Source: Vibrio comitans (GTDB lineage: Bacteria > Pseudomonadota > Gammaproteobacteria > Enterobacterales > Vibrionaceae). Taken from it: a DNA stretch of 64,000 nt. The DNA lies in NCBI GenBank assembly GCA_024346835.1, contig AP024866.1, positions 2,728,001-2,792,000 on the forward strand. The letters are read 5' to 3'. Made by a program: the position numbers and the translations under genes. This document shows positions 18,203 to 29,163 of this stretch, piece after piece (within the stretch, counting starts at the first letter, position 1; each line of letters opens with the position of its first letter). Below the pieces are notes generated by a model. It saw only the letters and a list, made by a program, of their open reading frames with translations. It ran no database searches and had not been told where the DNA came from.

Positions 18203-18637
18203 TTATTCTTCGATTTTACCGCCGGCAGCTTCAATAGCAGCTTTAGCGCCTTTAGTTACGCGAAGACCTTTAACAGTCACAGCTTTGTTAATTTCACCAG
18301 AAAGAACAACTTTTACAAATTCGATGTTCTTAGTGATTACGTTAGCAGCTTTAAGGCTGTTTAGATCTACAACGTCACCAGTTACTTTCGCTAGCTCAGC
18401 TAGACGAACTTCAGCAGACACTAGGCTCTTACGAGAAGTGAAGCCGAACTTAGGTAGACGCTGTTTCAAAGGCATTTGACCGCCTTCAAAACCTGGACGA
18501 ACACTGCCGCCAGAGCGAGACTTTTGACCTTTATGGCCACGGCCACCTGTTTTACCAAGGCCAGAACCGATACCACGACCTACGCGCTTCTTAGAAGGCT
18601 TAGAACCCGCAGCCGGTGATAGAGTATTCAAACGCAT
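18203..18637 (-). CDS. rplO: 50S ribosomal protein L15
   Basis: 144 residues, same length as E. coli: [22 protein letters not shown], the Gly/Lys/Arg-rich extension [17 protein letters not shown] and the C-terminal globular part. A late-assembling 23S binder. spc operon, 20 bases before secY. Confidence 0.98.
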   Translation of the reverse strand: MRLNTLSPAAGSKPSKKRVGRGIGSGLGKTGGRGHKGQKSRSGGSVRPGFEGGQMPLKQRLPKFGFTSRKSLVSAEVRLAELAKVTGDVVDLNSLKAANVITKNIEFVKVVLSGEINKAVTVKGLRVTKGAKAAIEAAGGKIEE

Positions 18638-18643
18638 TTCTGA

Positions 18644-18820
18644 TTACTCCTCAACTTTAACCATGTAGTAAACCTTGTTGATCATGCCGCGTACTGCAGG
18701 CGTGTCTTCAAGTTCTACTGTGTGGTTGATGCGACGAAGGCCAAGACCACGTAAGCACAGTTTGTGCTTAGGTAGACGACCGATTGAGCTTTTAGTTTGA
18801 GTTACTTTAATAGTTGCCAT
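18644..18820 (-). CDS. rpmD: 50S ribosomal protein L30
   Basis: 58 residues read directly between rplO and rps[21 protein letters not shown], then [22 protein letters not shown], ending MVKVEE. Length equals the family norm (E. coli 59). Only 5 bases separate it from the rpsE stop and 6 from the rplO start, typical spc-operon packing. Confidence 0.98.
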   Translation of the reverse strand: MATIKVTQTKSSIGRLPKHKLCLRGLGLRRINHTVELEDTPAVRGMINKVYYMVKVEE

Positions 18821-18825
18821 GGTGC

Positions 18826-19326
18826 TTACTCCGAAATATTTTCAACAGTTAGACCACGTTTAGCAGCTATCATCTCTGGAGATTTCATGCCGCTCAAACC
18901 ATCAATAGTCGCGCGAACTACGTTGATAGGGTTCGTTGAACCGTACGCTTTCGCTAGTACGTTGTGAACACCTACAACTTCAAGTACTGCACGCATCGCA
19001 CCGCCGGCGATGATACCTGTACCTTCCGCAGCTGGCTGCATGTAAACTTTAGAGCCAGTGTGACGACCTTTCACCGCGTGGTGAAGAGTACCCTCATTAA
19101 GCGCGATAGTAACCATGTTACGACGTGCTTTTTCCATTGCTTTTTGAATCGCTGCAGGTACTTCACGAGCTTTGCCGTAACCGAAACCTACGCGACCGTT
19201 ACCGTCACCAACTACTGTTAGTGCAGTGAAACTAAAGATTCGACCACCTTTAACCGTCTTAGCAACGCGGTTAACGGCGATTAGTTTTTCTGCCAAATCT
19301 GAAGCTTGTTGTTGTTCTTTAGCCAT
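18826..19326 (-). CDS. rpsE: 30S ribosomal protein S5
   Basis: 166 residues (E. coli 167). The N-terminal double-stranded RNA-binding fold ([41 protein letters not shown]) precedes the C-terminal ACGGAIRAV-like segment ([16 protein letters not shown]). Implicated in decoding accuracy; no change is apparent in the fidelity-related loop. Confidence 0.99.
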   Translation of the reverse strand: MAKEQQQASDLAEKLIAVNRVAKTVKGGRIFSFTALTVVGDGNGRVGFGYGKAREVPAAIQKAMEKARRNMVTIALNEGTLHHAVKGRHTGSKVYMQPAAEGTGIIAGGAMRAVLEVVGVHNVLAKAYGSTNPINVVRATIDGLSGMKSPEMIAAKRGLTVENISE

Positions 19327-19340
19327 CGATCAACCCTACC

Positions 19341-19694
19341 TTAGAATTTCAGACCAGCTTCGCGAGCAGAATCTGCTAGCGCCGCTACTCGACCGTGGTA
19401 TTGAAAACCAGAACGATCGAAAGCAACATTTGAAATGCCTTTTTCGATAGCGCGCTCAGCAATAGCTTTACCTACAGCTTTAGCAGCGTCAACGTTACCA
19501 GTGTTCTTCACTTGCTCACGGATCGCTTTTTCTACAGTAGAAGCAGCTGCGATAACCTCAGAGCCGTTTGGTGCAATAACCTGTGCATACACATGACGAG
19601 GAGTACGGTGTACTACTAGACGGTTCACACGAAGTTCAGCAATCTTACGACGTGCACGTGTAGCACGACGGATGCGAGATGCTTTCTTATCCAT
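19341..19694 (-). CDS. rplR: 50S ribosomal protein L18
   Basis: 117 residues, same as E. coli: [18 protein letters not shown] and [19 protein letters not shown], ending in [12 protein letters not shown]. Binds 5S rRNA with L5. Normal spc-operon position. Confidence 0.98.
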   Translation of the reverse strand: MDKKASRIRRATRARRKIAELRVNRLVVHRTPRHVYAQVIAPNGSEVIAAASTVEKAIREQVKNTGNVDAAKAVGKAIAERAIEKGISNVAFDRSGFQYHGRVAALADSAREAGLKF

Positions 19695-19703
19695 AGTGTT
19701 ACC

Positions 19704-20237
19704 TTACTTCTTCTTAGCTTCTTTGGTACGCACATATTCATCTGCGTAACGAACACCTTTACCTTTATAAGGCTCAGGCTCACGGTAAGAACGAATGTCA
19801 GCCGCAACTTGACCAACTAGTTGCTTATCAGCACCAGTTAGAACAATTTCAGTTTGGCTAGGACATTCAGCTTTAATACCCGCTGGCACAGCGTGCTCAA
19901 CTGGGTGAGAGAAACCTAGAGTTAGGTTTACAGCGTTGCCTTTAATAGCAGCACGGTAACCAACACCCTTAAGAACCAGTTTCTTAGTAAAGCCTTCAGT
20001 AACACCAACAACCATGTTGTTTACAAGTGCACGAGCAGTACCAGCTTGTGCCCAAGCACCAGCTACACCTTCACGTGGACCGAAAGTTAGGTTGTTATCT
20101 TCCTGAGAAACTACTACTGCGTTGTTGAAAACGCGAGAAAGTTCACCCTTAGGGCCTTTCACAGTAACTTCTTGACCGTTAATCTTCACCTCTACTCCAG
20201 CTGGAATAGCGACAGGTGCTTTAGCAACACGAGACAT
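19704..20237 (-). CDS. rplF: 50S ribosomal protein L6
   Basis: 177 residues, same as E. coli, with two repeated RNA-binding folds and the signature [24 protein letters not shown] at the C-terminus. Located near the sarcin-ricin loop, where EF-G and EF-Tu dock. Confidence 0.99.
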   Translation of the reverse strand: MSRVAKAPVAIPAGVEVKINGQEVTVKGPKGELSRVFNNAVVVSQEDNNLTFGPREGVAGAWAQAGTARALVNNMVVGVTEGFTKKLVLKGVGYRAAIKGNAVNLTLGFSHPVEHAVPAGIKAECPSQTEIVLTGADKQLVGQVAADIRSYREPEPYKGKGVRYADEYVRTKEAKKK

Positions 20238-20247
20238 ATTCTACTCC

Positions 20248-20640
20248 TTAAGCTACGTAGCAGATGATCTCACCACCAAGACCCGCTTTGCGAGCGGCGC
20301 GGTCAGACATAAGACCTTTGGAAGTGGACACTACAGCAATACCCAAACCACCCATCACTGAAGGAAGGCTGTCTTTATTCTTATAGACACGCAGACCTGG
20401 ACGAGAAACACGTTGGATTTGCTCGATTACTGGTTTTGCTTGGAAGTACTTAAGAGTAACTTCTAGCTCTGGTTTTGCTCCGCTTTCTACAGCGAAGTCT
20501 GTGATGTAACCTTCGTTTTTCAGCAAAGTAGCAATTGCAACTTTAAGCTTTGAAGAAGGCATTTTTACAGCAACTTTGTTTGCTGCCTGACCGTTACGAA
20601 TGCGGGTCAGCATATCCGAAATCGGATCTTGCATGCTCAT
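20248..20640 (-). CDS. rpsH: 30S ribosomal protein S8
   Basis: 130 residues, [18 protein letters not shown] at the start and [20 protein letters not shown] at the C-terminus. Central-domain 16S binder; in E. coli it represses the spc operon by binding near the rplE start. That target was not mapped here. Confidence 0.99.
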   Translation of the reverse strand: MSMQDPISDMLTRIRNGQAANKVAVKMPSSKLKVAIATLLKNEGYITDFAVESGAKPELEVTLKYFQAKPVIEQIQRVSRPGLRVYKNKDSLPSVMGGLGIAVVSTSKGLMSDRAARKAGLGGEIICYVA

Positions 20641-20670
20641 ACGTTATACTCCAAATGATTAAGTGGCAAA

Positions 20671-20976
20671 TTACCAGCTAGCCTTACGAAGACCCGGAAT
20701 CTCGCCTTTCATGCAAGCTTCACGAACCTTAATACGGCTAAGACCGAACTTACGTAGGTAACCGTGTGGACGACCAGTTTGGTTGCAACGGTTACGCTGA
20801 CGTGATGCACTTGAATCACGTGGAAGAGATTGCAGTTTAAGAACTGCGTCCCAACGCTCTTCTTCAGATGCGTTTACATCACTGATAGTGATTTTTAGCG
20901 CACGACGCTTTTCAGCGAATTTTGCTACTAGCTTCGCGCGTTTGTCTTCGCGCGCTTTCATAGATTGTTTAGCCAT
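20671..20976 (-). CDS. rpsN: 30S ribosomal protein S14 (long, zinc-free form)
   Basis: 101 residues, same as E. coli: [23 protein letters not shown] and [36 protein letters not shown]. The four zinc cysteines of short S14 are absent (only isolated Cys), so this is the zinc-independent form. Confidence 0.98.
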   Translation of the reverse strand: MAKQSMKAREDKRAKLVAKFAEKRRALKITISDVNASEEERWDAVLKLQSLPRDSSASRQRNRCNQTGRPHGYLRKFGLSRIKVREACMKGEIPGLRKASW

Positions 20977-20993
20977 AACAGTAACCCTTCACC

Positions 20994-21533
20994 TTACTTA
21001 CGGAATGGGAAGTTAAAGGCAGCCAGCAGAGCTCGGCCTTCCTCATCGGTGTTCGAAGAAGTCGTGATAGTAATATCAAGACCACGAACGCGATCAACTT
21101 TATCAAAGTCGATTTCCGGGAAGATGATTTGCTCGCGAACGCCCATGCTGTAGTTACCGCGTCCGTCAAAAGACTTAGCGCTAACACCACGGAAGTCACG
21201 TACACGTGGTAGAGCGATGTTAATCAAACGCTCAAGGAAATCCCACATACGTTCGCCACGCAAGGTTACTTTACAACCGATTGGGTAGCCTTCACGGATT
21301 TTAAAGCCTGCAACAGATTTACGCGCTTTAGTGATAAGTGGCTTTTGACCAGAGATCGTTGCCATATCAGATGCTGCGTTTTCTAGAAGCTTCTTATCGT
21401 TAATTGCTTCACCCACACCCATGTTAAGGGTGATCTTTTCGATTCTAGGGACTTGCATGACGCTTGTGTAGCTGAACTCTTTGGTCAGTTCAGCGACTAC
21501 AGACGACTTGTAGTAATCATGCAGTTTCGCCAT
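20994..21533 (-). CDS. rplE: 50S ribosomal protein L5
   Basis: 179 residues, same as E. coli: [20 protein letters not shown], then [14 protein letters not shown] and [19 protein letters not shown]. Central protuberance protein binding 5S rRNA. In E. coli the start of this gene is where S8 represses translation. Confidence 0.99.
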   Translation of the reverse strand: MAKLHDYYKSSVVAELTKEFSYTSVMQVPRIEKITLNMGVGEAINDKKLLENAASDMATISGQKPLITKARKSVAGFKIREGYPIGCKVTLRGERMWDFLERLINIALPRVRDFRGVSAKSFDGRGNYSMGVREQIIFPEIDFDKVDRVRGLDITITTSSNTDEEGRALLAAFNFPFRK

Positions 21534-21557
21534 AGTTCACTCCAAATTACTCTATTC

Positions 21558-21875
21558 TTAGTTAGAAACGATTTCGTTGTTAGACTTGAAGAAACGAACT
21601 TTCTTGCCATCTTCAAAACGGAAACCGATACGGTCTGCTTTACCAGTAGCTGCGTTGTAGATTGCAATGTTTGAAGCATCAATTGCTGCTTCTTGCTCTA
21701 CGATACCACCTTGAACACCCATTGCCGGTACAGGCTTCTGGTGTTTCTTAACAAGGTTGATACCTTCAACGATAACTTTACCGGTTGCTAGAACCTTAGT
21801 TACTTTACCTTTCTTGCCTTTATCTTTACCAGCAAGAACGATTACTTCGTCATTACGACGGATTTTAGCTGCCAT
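21558..21875 (-). CDS. rplX: 50S ribosomal protein L24
   Basis: 105 residues with a KOW motif ([21 protein letters not shown]). Initiates 50S assembly at the 23S 5' domain. Second gene of the spc operon, 11 bases after rplN. Confidence 0.98.
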   Translation of the reverse strand: MAAKIRRNDEVIVLAGKDKGKKGKVTKVLATGKVIVEGINLVKKHQKPVPAMGVQGGIVEQEAAIDASNIAIYNAATGKADRIGFRFEDGKKVRFFKSNNEIVSN

Positions 21876-21886
21876 TTCTGTGCTCC

Positions 21887-22258
21887 TTATAGTACTTCTG
21901 GAGCCAGTGATACAATCTTCATGAATTTCGCATTACGAAGTTCACGAGTCACTGGGCCAAAGATACGAGTGCCGACTGGTTGCTCAGTAGTGTCATTCAA
22001 CAATACACAAGCATTACGGTCGAAGCGAATGACAGAACCGTCTGGACGACGTACGCCTTTACGAGTGCGCACAACAACCGCCTTCAGTACATCACCTTTT
22101 TTAACTTTACCGCGAGGAATTGCTTCCTTCACTGTAACTTTAATGATGTCACCGATATGTGCATAACGACGGTGTGAGCCACCCAGAACCTTAATACACA
22201 TTACCTTGCGCGCGCCAGAGTTATCTGCAGCGTCAAGTGTACTTTGCATTTGGATCAT
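21887..22258 (-). CDS. rplN: 50S ribosomal protein L14
   Basis: 123 residues: [33 protein letters not shown], with [19 protein letters not shown] and [11 protein letters not shown]. First gene of the spc operon, about 60 bases downstream of the promoter start region described here. Contacts 16S at an intersubunit bridge. Confidence 0.99.
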   Translation of the reverse strand: MIQMQSTLDAADNSGARKVMCIKVLGGSHRRYAHIGDIIKVTVKEAIPRGKVKKGDVLKAVVVRTRKGVRRPDGSVIRFDRNACVLLNDTTEQPVGTRIFGPVTRELRNAKFMKIVSLAPEVL

Positions 22259-22317
22259 TGTTAGTGCTCCGCTAAATATTAAAAACTAGACCCTCTCGGG
22301 TCGGGCTGCCTCTTTAA

Positions 22318-22333
22318 AGGGACGCGAATTGTA
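22318..22333 (-). promoter_or_regulatory. spc operon promoter (-10 and GC-rich start region)
   Basis: On the minus strand a -10 TACAAT (22333-22328) is followed by a discriminator/start region TCGCGTCCCT. It sits just downstream of the S10-operon terminator, as the E. coli spc promoter does. No strong -35 is visible at 16-18 bases, so activity may rest on upstream contacts. The box AGGGACGCGAA (plus-strand reading, 22318-22328) recurs at the str promoter. Confidence 0.55.
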
Positions 22334-22358
22334 CCACCCTTTTTTGCAATTGGGTAGA

Positions 22359-22398
22359 CAAAAAATAAGCGGCTCCCAAAAAAATCTGGAAGCCGCTT
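22359..22398 (-). terminator. Terminator between S10 and spc operons
   Basis: Reading the minus strand, AAGCGGCT (22398-22391) pairs with AGCCGCTT (22374-22367), with two further GC pairs after one mismatch and a T-rich loop. ATTTTTT follows. It lies 25 bases after the rpsQ coding region and marks the operon boundary. Confidence 0.83.
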
Positions 22399-22422
22399 TA
22401 AGTTGCTAAAAATTAACGAAAA

Positions 22423-22677
22423 TTAGATTTTCGCTTTTTCTACAACTTTCACCAAAGTCCAAGACTTAGTCTTAGACAGTGGACGACACTCTTGAACTTC
22501 AACGGTATCGCCTAGGCCACACTCGTTGTTTTCATCATGTGCGTGAATCTTAGTCGTGCGCTTTACGAACTTGCCGTAAATTGGGTGTTTAACCATGCGC
22601 TCGATAGCAACAACAATAGACTTATCGCCTTTGTCACTAACAACACGACCAAGTGAAGTACGGATTTTGTCGCTCAT
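22423..22677 (-). CDS. rpsQ: 30S ribosomal protein S17
   Basis: 84 residues, same as E. coli: [39 protein letters not shown]. Early 16S binder. Last gene of the S10 operon. It overlaps the rpmC stop by one base. Confidence 0.98.
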   Translation of the reverse strand: MSDKIRTSLGRVVSDKGDKSIVVAIERMVKHPIYGKFVKRTTKIHAHDENNECGLGDTVEVQECRPLSKTKSWTLVKVVEKAKI

Positions 22678-22868
22678 TATGCGTCTGCCTTCTCAGTCAA
22701 TACGGTTTTAACACGTGCGATATCACGACGTACAGCTTTAAGAGTATGTGTTTGCTGTAGTTGACCAGTCGCTGCTTGCATGCGCAAGTTAAACTGTTCA
22801 CGTAGCAAATTTAATAGCTCAGCGTTAAGCTCTTCAACGCTTTTTTCACGTAGCTCTTGTGCTTTCAT
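22677..22868 (-). CDS. rpmC: 50S ribosomal protein L29
   Basis: 63 residues, same as E. coli: [19 protein letters not shown], then [21 protein letters not shown]. Tunnel-exit protein next to L23, part of the docking site for SRP and trigger factor. Starts and stops overlap its neighbours by one base. Confidence 0.98.
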   Translation of the reverse strand: MKAQELREKSVEELNAELLNLLREQFNLRMQAATGQLQQTHTLKAVRRDIARVKTVLTEKADA

Positions 22869-23278
22869 TACATCACCTGCTTAGTTACAAATGTTGTTTT
22901 GATAGGCAGTTTACGTGCCGCTAGGCGGAACGCTTCACGTGCCAACTCTTCAGGTACGCCATTCATTTCGTACATAACCTTGCCAGGTTGGATTTGAGCA
23001 ACCCAGTACTCAACGTTACCTTTACCTTTACCTTGACGAACTTCAAGAGGTTTTTCAGTAATCGGCTTGTCTGGGAAGATACGAATCCAAATTTGACCTT
23101 GACGTTTAACATGACGTGTCATTGCACGACGTGCCGCTTCGATTTGACGAGCAGTAATACGTCCACGACCAACAGCTTTAAGACCGAATTCGCCGAAGCT
23201 TACTTCAGTACCTTTAGCTAGGCCACGGTTACGACCAGTCTGAACCTTACGGAACTTAGTACGTTTAGGTTGTAGCAT
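22868..23278 (-). CDS. rplP: 50S ribosomal protein L16
   Basis: 136 residues, same as E. coli: [19 protein letters not shown], then [29 protein letters not shown]. Sits near the A-site tRNA elbow. The RQGK region that carries the hydroxylated Arg81 in E. coli is present. Confidence 0.99.
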   Translation of the reverse strand: MLQPKRTKFRKVQTGRNRGLAKGTEVSFGEFGLKAVGRGRITARQIEAARRAMTRHVKRQGQIWIRIFPDKPITEKPLEVRQGKGKGNVEYWVAQIQPGKVMYEMNGVPEELAREAFRLAARKLPIKTTFVTKQVM

Positions 23279-23289
23279 CTGTCGACTCC

Positions 23290-23988
23290 TTACTTACGGC
23301 CTTTACGCTGCTTCTTAGGCTTGTCAGCCTTTGGCTCTACTGCGTTAGCAGCTGGCATACCGCCTAGGATTTCACCTTTGAAGATCCAGACTTTAATGCC
23401 GATCACACCGTATTGAGTGTGAGCCGAAGAAGTTGCGTAATCGATGTCAGCACGAAGGGTATGTAGTGGCACACGGCCTTCACGGTACCATTCAGTACGC
23501 GCGATTTCAGCACCGCCAAGACGGCCGCTTACTTCTACTTTGATACCTTTAGCGCCAAGACGCATTGCGTTCTGAACTGCGCGCTTCATAGCACGACGGA
23601 ACATAACACGACGCTCTAGCTGAGACGCGATGCTATCAGCCACTAATTGACCATCTAGCTCAGGCTTACGTACTTCAGCGATGTTAATTTGCGCTGGTAC
23701 ACCTGCGATTTTAGCTACAGCTGCGCGTAGCTTCTCAACGTCTTCACCTTTCTTACCGATAACAACGCCAGGACGAGCAGTGTGAATAGTCACACGGATG
23801 CTCTTAGCTGGACGCTCGATAACGATACGTGAAAGAGACGCTTTTGAAAGTTCCTTAGTAAGGAACTGACGTACCTTGAAGTCGCCGTCTAGGTTGTCAG
23901 CGAAATCTTTGGTATTAGCAAACCATGTAGCATTCCAAGGCTTAACGATGCCAAGACGAATACCATTAGGATGTACTTTCTGACCCAT
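23290..23988 (-). CDS. rpsC: 30S ribosomal protein S3
   Basis: 232 residues, close to E. coli (233): [29 protein letters not shown] domain with [14 protein letters not shown], and the mRNA-entry helicase region ([35 protein letters not shown]). Short Lys-rich C-terminus ([13 protein letters not shown]). Confidence 0.99.
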   Translation of the reverse strand: MGQKVHPNGIRLGIVKPWNATWFANTKDFADNLDGDFKVRQFLTKELSKASLSRIVIERPAKSIRVTIHTARPGVVIGKKGEDVEKLRAAVAKIAGVPAQINIAEVRKPELDGQLVADSIASQLERRVMFRRAMKRAVQNAMRLGAKGIKVEVSGRLGGAEIARTEWYREGRVPLHTLRADIDYATSSAHTQYGVIGIKVWIFKGEILGGMPAANAVEPKADKPKKQRKGRK

Positions 23989-24004
23989 TGCTTATCTCCT
24001 AGTC

Positions 24005-24337
24005 TTAAGCGTCTGCAACAACAATTGTGATGTGGCAAGAACGCTTCAAGATACGGTCGGCACGGCCTTTAGCACGAGGCATAATACGCTTCATGATAGG
24101 ACCTTCATCTACGAAGATTTTAGCGACGTTTAGATCGTCGATATCTGCACCTTCGTTATGCTCAGCGTTTGCGATTGCTGATTCAAGAACTTTCTTAACT
24201 AGTACAGCAGCTTTTTTGTTGCTGAAAGTTAGGATTTCTAGTGCTTGATCAACGTTCTTGCCGCGGATTTGGTCCGCTACAAGGCGCGCTTTCTGTGGAG
24301 AAATACGAGCAAAGTTATGTTTAGCTAAAGCTTCCAT
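24005..24337 (-). CDS. rplV: 50S ribosomal protein L22
   Basis: 110 residues from the second of two tandem ATGs, giving the family start [22 protein letters not shown] and a better spacing from AAGGAG. The beta-hairpin lining the exit tunnel is intact ([30 protein letters not shown]); no macrolide-type deletion is seen. Confidence 0.97.
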   Translation of the reverse strand: MEALAKHNFARISPQKARLVADQIRGKNVDQALEILTFSNKKAAVLVKKVLESAIANAEHNEGADIDDLNVAKIFVDEGPIMKRIMPRAKGRADRILKRSCHITIVVADA

Positions 24338-24347
24338 CATCTACTCC

Positions 24348-24638
<291 letters not shown>

Positions 24639-24645
24639 TTATAGA

Positions 24646-25470
24646 TTACTTGTTACGACGACGTACGATGTACTTGTCAGTGCGCTTGTTCTTACGAGTC
24701 TTAAAGCCTTTAGTAGGCTGACCCCAAGGTGATACAGGGTGACGACCGCCAGATGTACGACCTTCACCACCACCGTGTGGGTGATCTACCGGGTTCATTA
24801 CTACACCACGTACGGTTGGACGTACGCCGCGCCAGCGTGAAGCACCAGCTTTACCTAGTTCACGTAGCATGTGCTCAGAGTTACCAACTTCACCGATCGT
24901 TGCACGACCTTCAGAAAGAACTTTGCGCATCTCGCCAGAACGTAGGCGTACAGTTACATATGCACCATCGCGAGCGATGATTTGTGCGTATGCACCTGCA
25001 GAACGAGCAATTTGTGCACCTTTACCAGGCTTAAGCTCAACACAGTGTACAGTTGAACCAACTGGGATGTTACGCATCGGCAGAGTGTTACCTGCTTTGA
25101 TTGGCGCATCAACACCAGACTGGATTGTATCACCAGCTGAAATACCTTTAGGTGCGATAATGTAGCGGCGCTCACCGTCTGCGTACAGAACTAGAGCAAT
25201 GTTTGCGCTACGGTTTGGATCGTATTCTAGACGCTCAACTTTCGCTGGAATGCCATCTTTAGTACGTTTGAAGTCAACTACACGGTAGTGATGCTTGTGA
25301 CCACCACCGATGTGACGTACTGTGATACGACCGTTGTTGTTACGACCACCGTTCTTAGAGTTTTTCTCTAGAAGTGGAGCGTATGGCTTACCCTTGTGTA
25401 GGTCAGCGTTAACAACTTTAACTACGTGACGACGACCAGGGGAAGTCGGCTTACATTTAACAATAGCCAT
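24646..25470 (-). CDS. rplB: 50S ribosomal protein L2
   Basis: 274 residues (E. coli 273), including the signature [25 protein letters not shown] with the conserved histidine near the peptidyl-transferase centre, and [18 protein letters not shown] at the end. S10 operon. Confidence 0.99.
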   Translation of the reverse strand: MAIVKCKPTSPGRRHVVKVVNADLHKGKPYAPLLEKNSKNGGRNNNGRITVRHIGGGHKHHYRVVDFKRTKDGIPAKVERLEYDPNRSANIALVLYADGERRYIIAPKGISAGDTIQSGVDAPIKAGNTLPMRNIPVGSTVHCVELKPGKGAQIARSAGAYAQIIARDGAYVTVRLRSGEMRKVLSEGRATIGEVGNSEHMLRELGKAGASRWRGVRPTVRGVVMNPVDHPHGGGEGRTSGGRHPVSPWGQPTKGFKTRKNKRTDKYIVRRRNK

Positions 25471-25485
25471 TCTTAACTACTCCTG

Positions 25486-25788
25486 TTATTCCGCACCGCC
25501 AACGAAGTCAAGATCTTGACCTTCTTTCAAAGTAACGTAAGCTTTTTTCACGTCTGAACGACGGCCTTCACGCATACCTTGACGTTTGGTCTTACCCTTA
25601 AGAACAAGAGTATTTACAGACTTAACTTCAACTTCAAATAGCTTTTCTACAGCTGCTTTGATCTCTTTTTTAGTTGCATCTTTTGCTACTTTGAAAACGA
25701 TAGTGTTCGCTTTCTCTGCAGCCATAGTTGCTTTTTCAGAGATATGTGGAGCACGTAGAACTTTTAGTAGACGCTCTTCAGTGATCAT
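25486..25788 (-). CDS. rplW: 50S ribosomal protein L23
   Basis: 100 residues, same as E. coli: [21 protein letters not shown], then the exit-site docking face with [19 protein letters not shown]. Start overlaps the rplD stop by 4 bases (ATGA), so it is translationally coupled to L4. Confidence 0.99.
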   Translation of the reverse strand: MITEERLLKVLRAPHISEKATMAAEKANTIVFKVAKDATKKEIKAAVEKLFEVEVKSVNTLVLKGKTKRQGMREGRRSDVKKAYVTLKEGQDLDFVGGAE

Positions 25789-26387
25789 GCCAGCATCTCC
25801 TCAACTTGCTTCACTGCGTCAGCAGTAATTAGAACCTTGTCGAACGCAATAAGACTTACTGGATCAATCGCAGCAACGTCACGAGCGTCAACTTTATAAA
25901 GGTTACGAGCAGCTAAGAATAGATTCTCATCTACTTCACTAGTCACGATTAGAACGTCGTTAAGCTCAAGATCTTTAAGCTTAGCTACTAGCTCTTTAGT
26001 TTTTGGTGCTTCTACTGAGAAGTTATCTACAACAACTAGACGTTCTTGACGAACTAGCTCAGATAGAATGCTCTTCATAGCGCCGCGGTACATTTTCTTG
26101 TTTACTTTTTGGCTGTGATCTTGTGGTTTCGCAGCAAAAGTAACACCACCTGAACGCCAGATTGGGCTACGAATTGTACCAGCACGTGCACGGCCAGTAC
26201 CTTTCTGACGCCATGGCTTAGCGCCACCGCCAGATACTTCAGAACGAGTCTTTTGAGCACGAGTACCTTGACGAGCACCTGCTGCAAATGCAACAACTAC
26301 TTGGTGTACAAGAGCTTCGTTGAAGTCACGTCCGAAAGTAGTCTCGGAAACAGTTAGTGCATCAGCACCTTTAACCATCAATTCCAT
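25785..26387 (-). CDS. rplD: 50S ribosomal protein L4, regulator of the S10 operon
   Basis: 200 residues (E. coli 201): [29 protein letters not shown] with the tunnel-loop sequence [25 protein letters not shown]. In E. coli L4 also represses the S10 operon by binding its leader; a leader of suitable position and size is present upstream of rpsJ here. Confidence 0.99.
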   Translation of the reverse strand: MELMVKGADALTVSETTFGRDFNEALVHQVVVAFAAGARQGTRAQKTRSEVSGGGAKPWRQKGTGRARAGTIRSPIWRSGGVTFAAKPQDHSQKVNKKMYRGAMKSILSELVRQERLVVVDNFSVEAPKTKELVAKLKDLELNDVLIVTSEVDENLFLAARNLYKVDARDVAAIDPVSLIAFDKVLITADAVKQVEEMLA

Positions 26388-26403
26388 TACTTACTCCTAG
26401 ACG

Positions 26404-27033
26404 TTATGCTTTAACAGCTGGTTTTACGATAACGTTGCCGCCGATTGAGCCTGGTACTGCACCTTTAATAAGAAGCAGATTGCGCTCAGCGTCAACACGT
26501 ACGATCTCTAGGTTTTGAGTCGTTACACGCTCAGCACCCATGTGACCAGCCATTTTCTTGCCTTTAAATACGCGACCTGGAGTTTGACATTGGCCAATTG
26601 AACCCGGTGCACGGTGAGACAAGGAGTTACCGTGAGTCATATCTTGAGTAGAGAAGTTCCAACGCTTAACAGCGCCTTGGAAGCCTTTACCTTTAGATGT
26701 ACCAGTAACGTCTACTTTTTTTACTTCGTTGAAAAGTTCTACGTTTAGCTCAGCGCCAACTTCAAACTCTTCGCCGTTTTCTAAACGGAATTCCCAAAGA
26801 CCGCGACCTGCTTCAACACCTGCTTTCGCAAAGTGACCAGCTTCGGCTTTATTAACGCGGCTAGCTTTCTTAGCACCAGCTGTAATCTGGATTGCAGAGT
26901 AACCATCAGTATCAAGAGTACGAACTTGTGATACACGGTTGTTTTCTACTTCCACTACAGTTACTGGGATAGAAACGCCTTCTTCGGTAAATACGCGGGT
27001 CATACCCACTTTACGTCCGACTAGACCAATCAT
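26404..27033 (-). CDS. rplC: 50S ribosomal protein L3
   Basis: 209 residues, same as E. coli: [19 protein letters not shown], the long extension [33 protein letters not shown] that carries the methylated Gln in E. coli, and a normal C-terminus. S10 operon. Confidence 0.99.
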   Translation of the reverse strand: MIGLVGRKVGMTRVFTEEGVSIPVTVVEVENNRVSQVRTLDTDGYSAIQITAGAKKASRVNKAEAGHFAKAGVEAGRGLWEFRLENGEEFEVGAELNVELFNEVKKVDVTGTSKGKGFQGAVKRWNFSTQDMTHGNSLSHRAPGSIGQCQTPGRVFKGKKMAGHMGAERVTTQNLEIVRVDAERNLLLIKGAVPGSIGGNVIVKPAVKA

Positions 27034-27047
27034 TATTCTAATCTCCC

Positions 27048-27615
<568 letters not shown>

Positions 27616-27621
27616 GGAGGC

Positions 27622-27649
27622 ATTATACAGATCACAGAATGGTATGCAA
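27622..27649 (-). promoter_or_regulatory. S10 operon promoter
   Basis: TTGCAT (27649-27644), a 16-base spacer and a perfect TATAAT (27627-27622), then a GC-rich discriminator (GCCTCCC). It lies between the tuf terminator and the S10 leader, in the 470-base gap between tuf and rpsJ. Confidence 0.78.
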
Positions 27650-27752
27650 GGGGTGAGTGAAAAATAATCGGACACGAGCTTCAAGCAGTAAGAAATGGGG
27701 TGATTTGGAACGGTGCAATTGCTAACAACGTGGAACTGGAGGCTATAAAACG

Positions 27753-27780
27753 CAAAAAGGGAAGCCGAAGCTCCCCTTTT
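27753..27780 (-). terminator. Terminator of the str operon after tuf
   Basis: On the minus strand AAAAGGG and AGC lead into a TTCG tetraloop and back through GCT and CCCTTTTT, with one A-C mismatch in the stem. It starts 50 bases after the tuf stop and separates str from the S10 promoter. Confidence 0.82.
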
Positions 27781-27829
27781 CAGATGCGGTTTCTTCCGAA
27801 GAAGAATATCGCAAGATTTTAACTAAATA

Positions 27830-29014
27830 TTAGTCAAAGATCTTAGCAACAACACCAGCACCTACAGTACGGCCACCTTCGCGGATTGCGAAACGTAGAC
27901 CTTCGTCCATTGCGATTGGAGCGATTAGCTCAACAGTCATTTGAACGTTGTCACCTGGCATTACCATTTCTACGCCTTCAGGTAGAGTGATGTCGCCTGT
28001 TACGTCAGTTGTACGGAAGTAGAACTGTGGACGGTAACCCTTGAAGAAAGGAGTGTGACGGCCGCCTTCGTCTTTAGAAAGTACGTATACTTCAGACTCA
28101 AACTTAGTGTGTGGGTTGATAGAACCTTTAGCAGCAAGTACTTGGCCACGTTCAACGTCATCACGCTTAGTACCACGTAGTAGTGCACCAACGTTCTCAC
28201 CAGCACGACCTTCGTCAAGCAGCTTACGGAACATTTCAACACCAGTACAAGTAGTCATTGTGGTTTCTTTGATACCAACGATTTCTACTTCGTCACCTAC
28301 ACGTAGGATACCGCGCTCGATACGACCAGTTACAACAGTACCACGACCTTGGATTGAGAATACATCTTCAATTGGTAGTAGGAACGGTTGGTCAACAGCA
28401 CGCTCTGGCTCTGGGATGTAAGAATCTAGTGCTTCTGCAAGCTCAACGATCTTGTCTTCCCACTCTTTCTCGCCGTTTAGAGCGCCAAGAGCAGAACCCT
28501 GGATAACTGGTAGGTCATCACCTGGGAAGTCGTATTCAGAAAGAAGTTCACGAACTTCCATTTCTACTAGTTCTAGTAGTTCTTCATCATCAACCATGTC
28601 ACATTTGTTCATGAATACGATGATGTAAGGGATACCAACCTGACGGCCAAGTAGGATGTGCTCACGAGTTTGTGGCATAGGACCATCAGTTGCAGCAACA
28701 ACTAGGATACCACCGTCCATTTGCGCAGCACCAGTGATCATGTTTTTAACATAATCGGCGTGTCCTGGGCAGTCTACGTGTGCGTAGTGACGAGCTGGAG
28801 TATCGTACTCAACGTGAGAAGTTGCGATTGTGATACCGCGCTCACGCTCTTCTGGAGCGTTATCGATAGATGCGAAGTCTTTAGCTTCACCACCGTACAC
28901 TTTTGAAAGAGTAGTACAGATAGCTGCAGTTAGAGTTGTTTTACCGTGGTCAACGTGGCCGATAGTACCAACGTTTACGTGCGGTTTCGTACGTTCAAAT
29001 TTTTCTTTAGACAC
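27830..29014 (-). CDS. tuf: Elongation factor Tu
   Basis: 394 residues, same as E. coli. G1 [11 protein letters not shown] (residues 19-29), G2 RGITI, G3 [13 protein letters not shown]4 NKCD and domains II-III with a normal C-terminus ([11 protein letters not shown]). Delivers aminoacyl-tRNA to the ribosome. Fourth gene of the str operon. Many Vibrio carry a second tuf copy elsewhere; that cannot be judged here. Confidence 0.99.
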   Translation of the reverse strand: MSKEKFERTKPHVNVGTIGHVDHGKTTLTAAICTTLSKVYGGEAKDFASIDNAPEERERGITIATSHVEYDTPARHYAHVDCPGHADYVKNMITGAAQMDGGILVVAATDGPMPQTREHILLGRQVGIPYIIVFMNKCDMVDDEELLELVEMEVRELLSEYDFPGDDLPVIQGSALGALNGEKEWEDKIVELAEALDSYIPEPERAVDQPFLLPIEDVFSIQGRGTVVTGRIERGILRVGDEVEIVGIKETTMTTCTGVEMFRKLLDEGRAGENVGALLRGTKRDDVERGQVLAAKGSINPHTKFESEVYVLSKDEGGRHTPFFKGYRPQFYFRTTDVTGDITLPEGVEMVMPGDNVQMTVELIAPIAMDEGLRFAIREGGRTVGAGVVAKIFD

Positions 29015-29163
29015 GATCGTGTTCCTTCCTAGTTATGATTCGCCGCGACCCAAAATAGTCGAGGCGCGCCAGAATTTGCTATTTTAAGCATCAAACGCCT
29101 TTAGCGCAATATTTAGGCGCACTGATCTGAAAATTTCATCAGCTCAATTGTTACGCCTAATTA

